A DNA stretch of 59,269 nt from a bacterium (GTDB lineage: Bacteria > Cyanobacteriota > Vampirovibrionia > Gastranaerophilales > Gastranaerophilaceae), in contig JAKSUQ010000012.1 in NCBI GenBank assembly GCA_024408855.1, positions 1 to 59,269 of the forward strand, read 5' to 3'. Both the position numbers and the translations under genes were made by a program. Position 1 is the first letter of the stretch. Each line of letters opens with the position of its first letter. Below are positions 8,930 to 16,324 of the stretch, one piece after another. The notes beneath the pieces were generated by a model. It searched no databases, had not been told where the DNA came from, and saw only the letters and a list, made by a program, of their open reading frames with translations.

Positions 8930-8968
8930 AGAGTTTGCGAGAAAAATTTCTATTTTTCCGTAAACTCT
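8930..8968. repeat. Third inverted repeat of the gap, upstream of the 9026 gene
   Basis: AGAGTTTGCG (8930-8939) pairs with CGTAAACTCT (8959-8968, one G-T), with an A-run/T-run inner extension, and is followed by TTTTTG. It could terminate transcription entering from the left. A TATAAT box at 8983-8988 follows and may serve the 9026 gene. Confidence 0.5.
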
Positions 8969-9025
8969 TTTTGTAAACCATGTATAATATAGCAAACAAT
9001 TATATTTTTTATTTTTAATATCAGT

Positions 9026-10663
9026 ATGAAAATATTTGATAATTACACGGAATATCGTCGAGAAGCGAAATTGTATGCCCCTTGGAAGTATAATCAAAAT
9101 CTTCAGGAGGCAAAGCGTATTGCATACATAAAACAGCACCCGATATCGCAAGAACAAATGAATAGTGATATAAAGCGAGCCGAAGCCGTTTTGAATTGTG
9201 TGGATATTATGGATGAGTTTTCTCAAACACGAGCTGAAGACATGGAAGTTGTTACTAATGAAATAAAAGGTGCAGTTAACAATTTGGGTATGTACATTTC
9301 AGCTGGACTTTTTTTTCTTATCTCATTATTTTCCAAAAATTTTACTAAAAATTTAAAGAACATGGATATACCAAAATTGTTATTACCGCTTACGATAATA
9401 GCTGCTCCTTTTGCGACAGCTGTAATTTTATCAAGCACTTGGGGAGCAGGAAATGAAACTAAGGCTTCCAGAATAGGCAGGGCTGAAGCTATTAATACAA
9501 AATTACGTTCTGTCAAACAGTTTGCAGAATTAACGAATGAACAGGAGCGGAAAGTAGATGAAATTGCTAAAACAATTTATATTCCGCCACATAAAGAAAA
9601 AGAATTGTCCAATGCAAATGCCGGAATCGGATTGATAAAATCCTTAAAGATAATTACTTCTAAGCAGTATAATAATCAGGCTATAACAGATGAAATTTCT
9701 TATAAAACAAATAGCGATAAAGAACTTTTTGATAAAGTAGAATTGACAGAGGAAGAAATTTTAAATGCTAAAAAAGATAAACAATTAATACAAAATGTTG
9801 CCGAAAAAATAGATATTGCATCTCAAGATTATGCAGAAGATATTGAGTTAGCAACTACAATGATGCAAACAGTCATTTTCGCAGGAGGTGCTTTAATCGG
9901 CTTTGTTACACATGCATTATGCAAACTTATACGTCCATTTCAAAAATATTCCAAAATTATAGCCGGTATAGTCGGTATCACTCTACCATTAATTGCATCA
10001 GTTCAATTTACCAAAATTCAAAAACAAGCATCAAGAATTGCAAGATTTAATGTAAAAGAAGATTTTAGAAATAATCCTGATAAAATATTTTATGTGGATG
10101 ATGAAAAAATAAATGATATAGACGGTTCCGAGTATATGTCAAATAACAAGAAAGACGGATTTTTTAAGTTTATATCTAAGGTCTTTAAAGATAATAAAAA
10201 ATACAATGAATACTTAAAAACCGAATATATTGAGAAACAGAAAGAAATCATGGCAAGAGAATCCATTGAATTAACACCTGAACAAGAACAAAGAGCAAAA
10301 CAATTACAACAAAATGTTTTTAAAATGTACAATAAACTTGATGAAAAATCTCAAGATTATTCAGAAAGTGTTGAAGCTCTCGGCGAAATTGTATTAAGTT
10401 TATCGTTGACAGCATTGATGTTAGCTGTGGAGGCTCTTGTAATTTCAAAAGTTACAAAGAATAAATCAAAAAAAGACCGGTTATTTGCTATTTTGCCTAC
10501 GGTCATTCCGATTGCAATTGCAATATTATTCAATATATATATTACGAAAGAACAAAAGAAAGCATCAAAGGTTGCAAATATGCTTGCAATTAAAGATTTG
10601 GATGATTACAGAAATTTTGTCAATTATGAGAAAAAACTCAATGCAATAGTTAATTCAAGATAA
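9026..10663 (+). CDS. Orphan membrane protein built of three repeats, two transmembrane helices each (545 aa)
   Basis: No known family recognised. Six hydrophobic segments come in pairs at about 88-104/117-137, 280-298/310-328 and 451-475/487-506. Each pair is preceded by a related acidic motif: Phe-Ser-Gln-Thr-Arg-Ala-Glu-Asp (65-72), Ala-Ser-Gln-Asp-Tyr-Ala-Glu-Asp (265-272), Lys-Ser-Gln-Asp-Tyr-Ser-Glu-Ser (441-448). Each pair is followed by a basic motif: Lys-Ala-Ser-Arg-Ile-Gly-Arg (146-152), Gln-Ala-Ser-Arg-Ile-Ala-Arg (334-340), Lys-Ala-Ser-Lys-Val-Ala (512-517). Linkers are charged and helical. A triplicated two-helix unit is therefore likely. No SD is obvious. There is no signal peptide, and the N-terminal 60 residues are soluble. 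Transport, scaffolding or envelope roles are all possible. Confidence 0.85.
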   Translation: MKIFDNYTEYRREAKLYAPWKYNQNLQEAKRIAYIKQHPISQEQMNSDIKRAEAVLNCVDIMDEFSQTRAEDMEVVTNEIKGAVNNLGMYISAGLFFLISLFSKNFTKNLKNMDIPKLLLPLTIIAAPFATAVILSSTWGAGNETKASRIGRAEAINTKLRSVKQFAELTNEQERKVDEIAKTIYIPPHKEKELSNANAGIGLIKSLKIITSKQYNNQAITDEISYKTNSDKELFDKVELTEEEILNAKKDKQLIQNVAEKIDIASQDYAEDIELATTMMQTVIFAGGALIGFVTHALCKLIRPFQKYSKIIAGIVGITLPLIASVQFTKIQKQASRIARFNVKEDFRNNPDKIFYVDDEKINDIDGSEYMSNNKKDGFFKFISKVFKDNKKYNEYLKTEYIEKQKEIMARESIELTPEQEQRAKQLQQNVFKMYNKLDEKSQDYSESVEALGEIVLSLSLTALMLAVEALVISKVTKNKSKKDRLFAILPTVIPIAIAILFNIYITKEQKKASKVANMLAIKDLDDYRNFVNYEKKLNAIVNSR

Positions 10664-10733
10664 TAAGCAAAAAAAAATATTTTGTGGTATTAGTATAATC
10701 AAGTACATATCGTAATTAAAAGGAGAAATAAAA

Positions 10734-11483
10734 ATGCAAGTATTACCAATCAGAAATATGGCGTATTCATATGGTTATGTTCAGAAATCTAAAACAGTGC
10801 AACATGAAGAAGAAAGTTCAATCTCTCCGTCTTTTAAGGCAAAAAAGGTTATAGCTTCAGGGATTAAAACAGGTACAAGAAAAAGTGTTGAAGCACAAAG
10901 TTTAATAAATAATTTTATAGAAATTATACAAAGGCATAAAGAGCCTGTTATGAATCAAAAATCTGCTGAACAATTGGTGGCTTATTATCAAGATTTAATT
11001 AACACAAAAGCTAATCTTGATAAATATTTAAAAAATAGTCAACATGATTCGTCTTATTCTACGATTCTTAATAAATCCGTAATATGTGCAGAAATTATTG
11101 ATGAATTGGAAAATCGAATACCATCAGAAGTTATTGGCGAGGCGCACTGTTATATAGAATTAGTTAAACCAATAAAAACGGAGACTAAAGAACAATCTCG
11201 CATATTGTATACTGACTTTTCAAAGGAAGAACAAGACACAATGTTTAATAAAACAATTTCTATTGCAGATAATTTAATGTATTTAAAAAAGGTGTTCGGA
11301 ATCCATAATCAAGAAATTTATGATTTGGAAAGTGATATCAAAGATGAGCGCGACTTATTAAAATTTGTAATAAATCTTAGAAAAATTAATCCGGCAGTGA
11401 TACAAAAAATGATTGAATCCGGCAGAACTCCACAAACGAAAGCTGAAATGCAAAACTATTTGCTTAAAAATGTTAATTTATAA
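10734..11483 (+). CDS. Orphan helical protein with Met-Gln-Val...Ser-Phe-Lys-Ala-Lys N-terminal tag (249 aa)
   Basis: The body has no recognised domain; it is charged and mostly helical. The N-terminus starts Met-Gln-Val-Leu-Pro-Ile and reaches Pro-Ser-Phe-Lys-Ala-Lys-Lys at residues 32-38 after a polar stretch. The same layout occurs in the ankyrin protein (27435), the duplicated orphan (43794) and the metallophosphoesterase (32785). AAGGAG a few bases upstream fixes ATG 10734. An extended -10 (TTAGTATAAT) lies near 10690-10699. It has no signal peptide or membrane segment. It ends at 11483, directly abutting the convergent zupT stop. Confidence 0.8.
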   Translation: MQVLPIRNMAYSYGYVQKSKTVQHEEESSISPSFKAKKVIASGIKTGTRKSVEAQSLINNFIEIIQRHKEPVMNQKSAEQLVAYYQDLINTKANLDKYLKNSQHDSSYSTILNKSVICAEIIDELENRIPSEVIGEAHCYIELVKPIKTETKEQSRILYTDFSKEEQDTMFNKTISIADNLMYLKKVFGIHNQEIYDLESDIKDERDLLKFVINLRKINPAVIQKMIESGRTPQTKAEMQNYLLKNVNL

Positions 11484-12278
11484 TTAAGGATTTAGTATGA
11501 GCAGACTTGCCCAGATTATTATGATTCCATACATTATGCCAATTATTGCATAATGCCAATCACCGTATTCGTGCGATAATGGTAACAAGGTATCAAATGC
11601 AATGTATATCATAATTCCAACAACCATTGCCATAAAAATACCTACAAACATTTGAGGTAAAAATAATTGTAATAACCCTAAACCTATAATTGCACCCAAA
11701 GGTTCTGTCATCCCTGTCCAAAAAGAGTACCAGATAGCCATACGTTTTTTACCTGTGGCATGATAGATTGGTAAAGCTACTGCAATTCCCTCAGGAATGT
11801 TGTGCAAAGCGATGGCAAGTGCAACTGAAATTCCGAGTGTAATATTTTGTGAAGTAATCAGAAAAGTTCCCAAACCCTCAGGAAAATTGTGGATAGCGAT
11901 TGCGATTGCGGTAAAGATTCCTGCTCTTTTGATGTGATGGTGTTCATCCGGAGTTTTTCCGCTTTCATCAAACAGATCATCATCAATATGATCAGGCAAG
12001 AATGTATCTATCATTTTGGAAATAGCAACTCCGATAATAAAGCCGATAAAAACAACCCAATTGTATTTGTTTGGGAAATATCCGATTAAAAGTTCTTTAG
12101 CATCAGTTAATATTTCGGTAAATGAAATGTAAATCATTACACCGGCCGAAAAACCCAATCCTACGGATAAAGTTTTTAGGTTATTTTTTTTTACTAAAAA
12201 TGTAATAAAACCGCCGATTGTTGTAGCCAATCCTGCAAGTACGGTCATTATAAGAGGTATTTTCCAACTTTCTAACAT
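11484..12278 (-). CDS. zupT: ZIP-family zinc/divalent metal transporter
   Basis: A 264-residue ZIP permease taking up Zn2+ or related divalent cations across the inner membrane. About eight transmembrane helices are visible. The metal-binding helices carry the signatures His-Asn-Phe-Pro-Glu-Gly (TM4) and His-Asn-Ile-Pro-Glu-Gly (TM5). A short cytoplasmic loop between TM3 and TM4 holds Asp-Glu-His-His-His, the usual His-rich metal loop. AAGGAA precedes the ATG, and a TATAAT is visible about 35 bases upstream on the minus strand. Gene length and topology are normal for ZupT. Confidence 0.92.
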   Translation of the reverse strand: MLESWKIPLIMTVLAGLATTIGGFITFLVKKNNLKTLSVGLGFSAGVMIYISFTEILTDAKELLIGYFPNKYNWVVFIGFIIGVAISKMIDTFLPDHIDDDLFDESGKTPDEHHHIKRAGIFTAIAIAIHNFPEGLGTFLITSQNITLGISVALAIALHNIPEGIAVALPIYHATGKKRMAIWYSFWTGMTEPLGAIIGLGLLQLFLPQMFVGIFMAMVVGIMIYIAFDTLLPLSHEYGDWHYAIIGIMYGIIIIWASLLILNP

Positions 12279-12388
12279 AAGTATTCCTTTAGTGTCGATT
12301 ATAGCATGACAATAGATATCGGTAAATTAATTTGAAATTTATTTTTGAATTTATGTTATAATTCCACATAGAACGAGGGATTTATATA

Positions 12389-13102
12389 GTGCTTATAGAT
12401 GTAAGAAATGTAATAAAAACATATAAAATGGGAGAGGAAACTTTTCATGCACTTAATGATGTTTCTTTTTCCGTTGATAAAGGCGAGTTTGTAGCGATTA
12501 TGGGAACATCCGGTTCCGGGAAATCGACTTGTATGAATATGCTTGGAACACTTGATAAGCCATCTTCAGGCGAATATTACTTGGATGGTGTAGATGTTTT
12601 TTCACTTTCGCCGGATGAATTGTCTGATATAAGAAATAATAAAATAGGTTTCGTCTTTCAAGGATTTAATCTTGTATCCAGAACTTCAGCGTTTGACAAT
12701 GTTTGCTTGCCTATGATTTACAAGGGAATTCCTGAAAGTGAGCGTTACAAACGAGCAAAAGAAGCCTTAAAAATTGTAGGATTGGAAAACAAGGAAAATA
12801 ACATGCCATCTCAAATGTCAGGCGGACAGCAGCAGAGGGTCGCAATCGCAAGAGCTATTGTTAATGATGCGCCTCTAATTTTAGCAGACGAACCGACTGG
12901 TAATTTGGATACCAAAACAAGTATTGATGTTATGGAATTTTTTGTAAATCTTAATGAAAAATACGGAAAAACAATCGTATTAGTTACTCACGAGCCTGAT
13001 ATTGCTGAATATACAAAACGTATAATTAAGTTTAAAGACGGTAAAATTGTTTCCGATATGCTTAAAGAAGATTGGGTAAAACAGCGTTCGAGAGAAACAT
13101 AG
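12389..13102 (+). CDS. MacB/LolD-type ABC transporter ATP-binding protein
   Basis: A 237-residue ATPase of the MacB/LolD subfamily, which drives export or lipoprotein/lipid handling with FtsX-like permeases. Walker A Gly-Thr-Ser-Gly-Ser-Gly-Lys-Ser is near residue 40, the ABC signature Met-Ser-Gly-Gly-Gln-Gln-Gln-Arg near 142, Walker B Leu-Ile-Leu-Ala-Asp-Glu-Pro-Thr near 162, and the switch His near 197. The start is GTG 12389, with a GAGGGA SD at 12375-12380. It is 22 bases upstream of its permease partner. No periplasmic adaptor (MacA/HlyD/DevB type) is in the window. Confidence 0.92.
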   Translation: MLIDVRNVIKTYKMGEETFHALNDVSFSVDKGEFVAIMGTSGSGKSTCMNMLGTLDKPSSGEYYLDGVDVFSLSPDELSDIRNNKIGFVFQGFNLVSRTSAFDNVCLPMIYKGIPESERYKRAKEALKIVGLENKENNMPSQMSGGQQQRVAIARAIVNDAPLILADEPTGNLDTKTSIDVMEFFVNLNEKYGKTIVLVTHEPDIAEYTKRIIKFKDGKIVSDMLKEDWVKQRSRET

Positions 13103-13124
13103 TACATTTGCAAAAGGATAATTT

Positions 13125-14351
13125 ATGATAGATTTTAAATCAACATTGAAAATAGCTTTAAAGTCCTTAGAAGTTAACAAAATGCGTTCTGCACTAACTT
13201 CTTTGGGAATTATTATCGGTGTATCTGCCGTAATTATAATGTTAGCGATCGGAGCAGGTGCTAATCAAAAAGTTCAGTCAAATATGGAATCCATGGGATC
13301 AAATCTCCTAACTGTGCGTTCTGCAACGGCAAAAACAGGCGGAGTGTCCATGGGGATGGGAACAAAACCAACGTTGTCCGTCAAAGATGCCATTGCTATA
13401 AAAAAGAGTGCAAGAGGAGTTGAGGCAGTAGCACCACTTATGACCGCTTCAAAACAAGTTATGTTTGGAAATCAAAACTGGTCAACGACTGTTTATGGAG
13501 TAACGACTCCGTATTTATATGTGAAAAATTATGAAATTGCACTTGGACATCCGTTTACTAAAGATGATGATAATAATGCTGCAAAAGTTGCTATTATAGG
13601 TTCTACCGTAGAAAGAGAACTGTTTGGGGACGTAAATCCTATTGATAAAACTATTCGTGTAGGGAATGTTCCTTTTAAGGTAGTTGGCACATTAAAAGCA
13701 AAAGGTGCGGTAGGACCTATGGATCAGGATGACTTAATAATGATACCGCTTACAACCGCTCAAAGAAAAGTATTTGGAACTGATTTTCCCGGATCTGTTA
13801 GTCAGATTATAGTAAAAGCCGCATCAGTCGAGGATTCTGAAATCGCAGAAAGAGATGTAGCGGATATTTTGCGAAGACGTCATAATTTAGGAAAAATGCA
13901 GGAAAATGATTTTGAAATCCGTAATAGTGCAGATTTTCAGGAAAAAATGAAATCAACTGTTCAAGCATTTGCGATACTTCTTGCATCAATTGCTTCTGTG
14001 TCATTGCTTGTGGGTGGGATAGGTATTATGAACATAATGTTAGTTTCCGTAACTGAAAGAACAAAGGAAATCGGTATAAGAATGGCTATTGGTGCAAGAG
14101 TAGTTGATATAAGAATTCAATTCCTTATAGAAGCTCTTGTTTTATCTCTTATCGGTGGGTTTATTGGTGTGCTTACAGGTATAGTGGTAGCTTTACTCAT
14201 TGGAACACTGTTTGATACAAGTATAGTTATAACAGCCGGACCTATTTTTATGTCTTTCGGTTTCTCAGGTCTTGTCGGTATAGGTTTTGGGTATTATCCT
14301 GCATACAAAGCATCTCTTCTTAATCCCATTGATGCTTTGAGATATGAATAA
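13125..14351 (+). CDS. MacB-like ABC transporter permease (FtsX domain)
   Basis: A 408-residue permease with one N-terminal transmembrane helix (about 25-45), a large extracytoplasmic MacB_PCD-like domain (about 50-265), and three C-terminal FtsX-type helices (about 280-400). The conserved Thr-Glu-Arg-Thr-Lys-Glu-Ile-Gly-Ile-Arg-Met-Ala-Ile-Gly-Ala coupling motif lies just after TM2. AAGGATAA precedes the ATG. Together with 12389 it forms a macrolide/lipoprotein/siderophore-type exporter core; the substrate cannot be read from sequence. In Cyanobacteria the related DevBCA works with a separately supplied or linked adaptor, which is not adjacent here. Confidence 0.9.
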   Translation: MIDFKSTLKIALKSLEVNKMRSALTSLGIIIGVSAVIIMLAIGAGANQKVQSNMESMGSNLLTVRSATAKTGGVSMGMGTKPTLSVKDAIAIKKSARGVEAVAPLMTASKQVMFGNQNWSTTVYGVTTPYLYVKNYEIALGHPFTKDDDNNAAKVAIIGSTVERELFGDVNPIDKTIRVGNVPFKVVGTLKAKGAVGPMDQDDLIMIPLTTAQRKVFGTDFPGSVSQIIVKAASVEDSEIAERDVADILRRRHNLGKMQENDFEIRNSADFQEKMKSTVQAFAILLASIASVSLLVGGIGIMNIMLVSVTERTKEIGIRMAIGARVVDIRIQFLIEALVLSLIGGFIGVLTGIVVALLIGTLFDTSIVITAGPIFMSFGFSGLVGIGFGYYPAYKASLLNPIDALRYE

Positions 14352-14353
14352 TT

Positions 14354-14998
14354 TTAGATATTATTTTTAAAACCTGTCGAATGGCTGATATGTTCCGCCC
14401 ATAGTCTTATGATTTCGTTTTCCGGCAATTCGTACGAAATAGCTTTTCCAATTTTTGCAGTAATATTTTTTTCAAAAAGTTTATGGGCATATCCGTCATA
14501 ACCGCATATAGCAACAGGTACAATATCTGCTTTAAATTTTTTTGCAAATAATACAAAGCCTTTTGTTATGTTTTCTATTACAGGTTCGTTTACAATTCTC
14601 CCTTGCGGGAAAATTCCTAATGACCAAGTAGTGTTAAATATAGCTTTTACCGTCTTAAAGGTTGCTAACTCCGGTTTTTCACGATTTACGGCAAACGCTC
14701 CAAGGGAATGAACGAGAAATTGCAAAAGTTTACTTTTATCTTTAAATAATTCCATTTTGGCCATATACGCTATGTTTTTTTGCACAGCATAGGTAATAAT
14801 AGGTGGATCCAAATAGGAAACATGGTTTCCGGCATATATAACGGCGGATTTTTGAGGAATATTTTCTCTGCCCTCAACTTTAATGTTGTACAAAAGTCTC
14901 AAAACCGGATTAACAACTGTTATGATGAAAATTTTGTACCATAATTTTCTCAAAAAACCGTAATCTTTTTCTGTACGTTTATTGTAATTTTTTGCCAT
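14354..14998 (-). CDS. PlsC-type 1-acyl-glycerol-3-phosphate acyltransferase
   Basis: A 214-residue acyltransferase making phosphatidate or related lipids. The catalytic Asn-His-Val-Ser-Tyr-Leu-Asp motif is at 58-64 and Phe-Pro-Gln-Gly-Arg near 138-142. A hydrophobic N-terminal helix (about 20-38) probably anchors it to the inner membrane. It is the second gene of a tandem pair with the 15013 gene (14 bases apart) and clearly paralogous to it. In the second motif the usual Phe-Pro-Gln-Gly-Thr is Phe-Pro-Gln-Gly-Arg-Ile, so chain length or acceptor preference may differ. Confidence 0.9.
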   Translation of the reverse strand: MAKNYNKRTEKDYGFLRKLWYKIFIITVVNPVLRLLYNIKVEGRENIPQKSAVIYAGNHVSYLDPPIITYAVQKNIAYMAKMELFKDKSKLLQFLVHSLGAFAVNREKPELATFKTVKAIFNTTWSLGIFPQGRIVNEPVIENITKGFVLFAKKFKADIVPVAICGYDGYAHKLFEKNITAKIGKAISYELPENEIIRLWAEHISHSTGFKNNI

Positions 14999-15012
14999 AA
15001 TCAGCTCCGATA

Positions 15013-15684
15013 TCAGTCTTGGTTATCGCCGATATAGGAAAAGCCTGTTAGTTTTTGAATTTGTTCAATCCAATTTTGAACCATTTCGTCTGGATTATCG
15101 CTATATGGTATAAGCTCTCCTATTTTTACCGTAATTTTTCCTGAAAAAGGTATCCACTTGGCTTCTTCTGTCCCTACAATTCCCATTGGTAAAACTCCGC
15201 ATTTTGAACTTTTTGCAAGAGATGCAAATCCCTTTGTAACTTTGGTAATTTTCCCGAATTTTTCTCTTGTTCCTTGCGGGAAAATTCCGAATACCCAATC
15301 ATTCCCTTTGCTTATTGTTAGTACCGTTTTTATGGTGGAAATACTTAGTTTTTCTCTATCAACAGCAAATGCTCCCAGCCAGTTTATCAATGGTTCTAAA
15401 AATGGATTTTCAAACAATTCTTTTTTTGCCATGAAAGCAATAGGATTAGGAAGTGCAGCTGCTGTAACGGCAGGGTCAAGTGTAGATAGGTGATTAGGTG
15501 CAACAATATACTTATTGTTTTTAGGGATGTTTTCTTTTCCTATAACTTCATATCTGTATATTAGCTTAAATCTAATCATGTAGACAATTTTTGATATAAA
15601 AAATTGAAAATACATTCTTTGTTTATTAAAAAATCCTTTTTCTCTTAAAGAATGATTTTTTGTTTTAATTTCTTTTTGTGCCAT
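15013..15684 (-). CDS. plsC: PlsC-type 1-acyl-glycerol-3-phosphate acyltransferase
   Basis: A 223-residue acyltransferase with Asn-His-Leu-Ser-Thr-Leu-Asp (64-70) and Phe-Pro-Gln-Gly-Thr-Arg-Glu-Lys (near 140), the canonical PlsC signatures for acyl transfer to the sn-2 position of lysophosphatidate. The N-terminus is basic with a short membrane-associating segment. AGAGGAA precedes ATG 15684. It is the promoter-proximal member of the two-gene plsC operon and the best candidate for the housekeeping enzyme. Its motif is closer to the consensus than those of the 14354 and 2196 paralogues. Confidence 0.9.
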   Translation of the reverse strand: MAQKEIKTKNHSLREKGFFNKQRMYFQFFISKIVYMIRFKLIYRYEVIGKENIPKNNKYIVAPNHLSTLDPAVTAAALPNPIAFMAKKELFENPFLEPLINWLGAFAVDREKLSISTIKTVLTISKGNDWVFGIFPQGTREKFGKITKVTKGFASLAKSSKCGVLPMGIVGTEEAKWIPFSGKITVKIGELIPYSDNPDEMVQNWIEQIQKLTGFSYIGDNQD

Positions 15685-15724
15685 AAAAATTCCTCTCTAA
15701 CAGTGAAATTATAACACAAATCAA

Positions 15725-16159
15725 TTAAATATTTTCGTTAAATAAATCTTCTAAATGCTCAATATCTTTCTTATTTTTATCATTTTGGGAAGAATTGCTA
15801 TTTGAGTTTTTATCGTTGTCTTTATTATTTTTAAATTCTTGATTTTCTGATTCTTCGTCTTCTTCTGAAATTACAGAGTTTGTATTCAAATCTTTTTTAT
15901 GTTTCATTGCATTAATAACGGATGCTACATTATTCATTGCCATTGAATTAAGAGTAGCTCTCAGTAAAGCACTTCGATCAACAAACGGTTGTTCATACAT
16001 ATAATCCCCGTTTTCATCATCTTCAACCGGCGGTAAATACATAGCTTCTGATCCGTATTTTTCCTGACTCATTTTTGCAGCTGTACCGGATGCGTCTCCG
16101 CTTTTAAAATTAAAAGACCCACCTATGCCATAAAATCCTGCATTTCTGTTATCGACCAC
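15725..16159 (-). CDS. Orphan acidic low-complexity protein (144 aa)
   Basis: No family recognised. The N-terminus contains Gly-Phe-Tyr-Gly-Ile-Gly-Gly-Ser-Phe-Asn-Phe-Lys-Ser-Gly, which shares Gly-Phe-Tyr-Gly with the 5359 orphan and vaguely echoes the Ser-Phe-Lys-x tag. Residues 40-85 hold a Pro-Pro-Val-Glu-Asp-Asp acidic patch and a short helix. Residues 90-135 are Asn/Ser/Lys/Glu-rich and probably disordered. The start is GTG 16159 with GAGG upstream. It is probably a single-gene unit, 40 bases from the plsC pair downstream. Confidence 0.7.
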   Translation of the reverse strand: MVDNRNAGFYGIGGSFNFKSGDASGTAAKMSQEKYGSEAMYLPPVEDDENGDYMYEQPFVDRSALLRATLNSMAMNNVASVINAMKHKKDLNTNSVISEEDEESENQEFKNNKDNDKNSNSNSSQNDKNKKDIEHLEDLFNENI

Positions 16160-16289
16160 TTATTAACCTCGTTAATCAAGTTTGATTATAAACTTTCCTA
16201 TGTAATACTATAACCTCTAAACAAATTATTTTGCTACTGCTTAATAAAAATTTACAAAAAAAACATAATTAACTAATCCTCATATCTAC

Positions 16290-16318
16290 TTAACCAAAAA
16301 GTATGATTATGCTATTCT
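16290..16318 (+). promoter_or_regulatory. Promoter of the peptide-binding protein gene, predicted leaderless
   Basis: TTAACC (16290-16295, four of six) is followed by 17 bases and TATTCT (16313-16318), then six bases, then ATG 16325. No SD is present. It has the same geometry as the promoters of dgt and the 2196 gene. Confidence 0.5.
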
Positions 16319-16324
16319 AATTTT

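Noticed and set aside
8855..9226. Minus-strand open frame of 123 codons over the hairpin region and the start of 9026
   Set aside because: Composition is unlike a protein, it overlaps the hairpins and a repeat-protein gene, and it has no SD.
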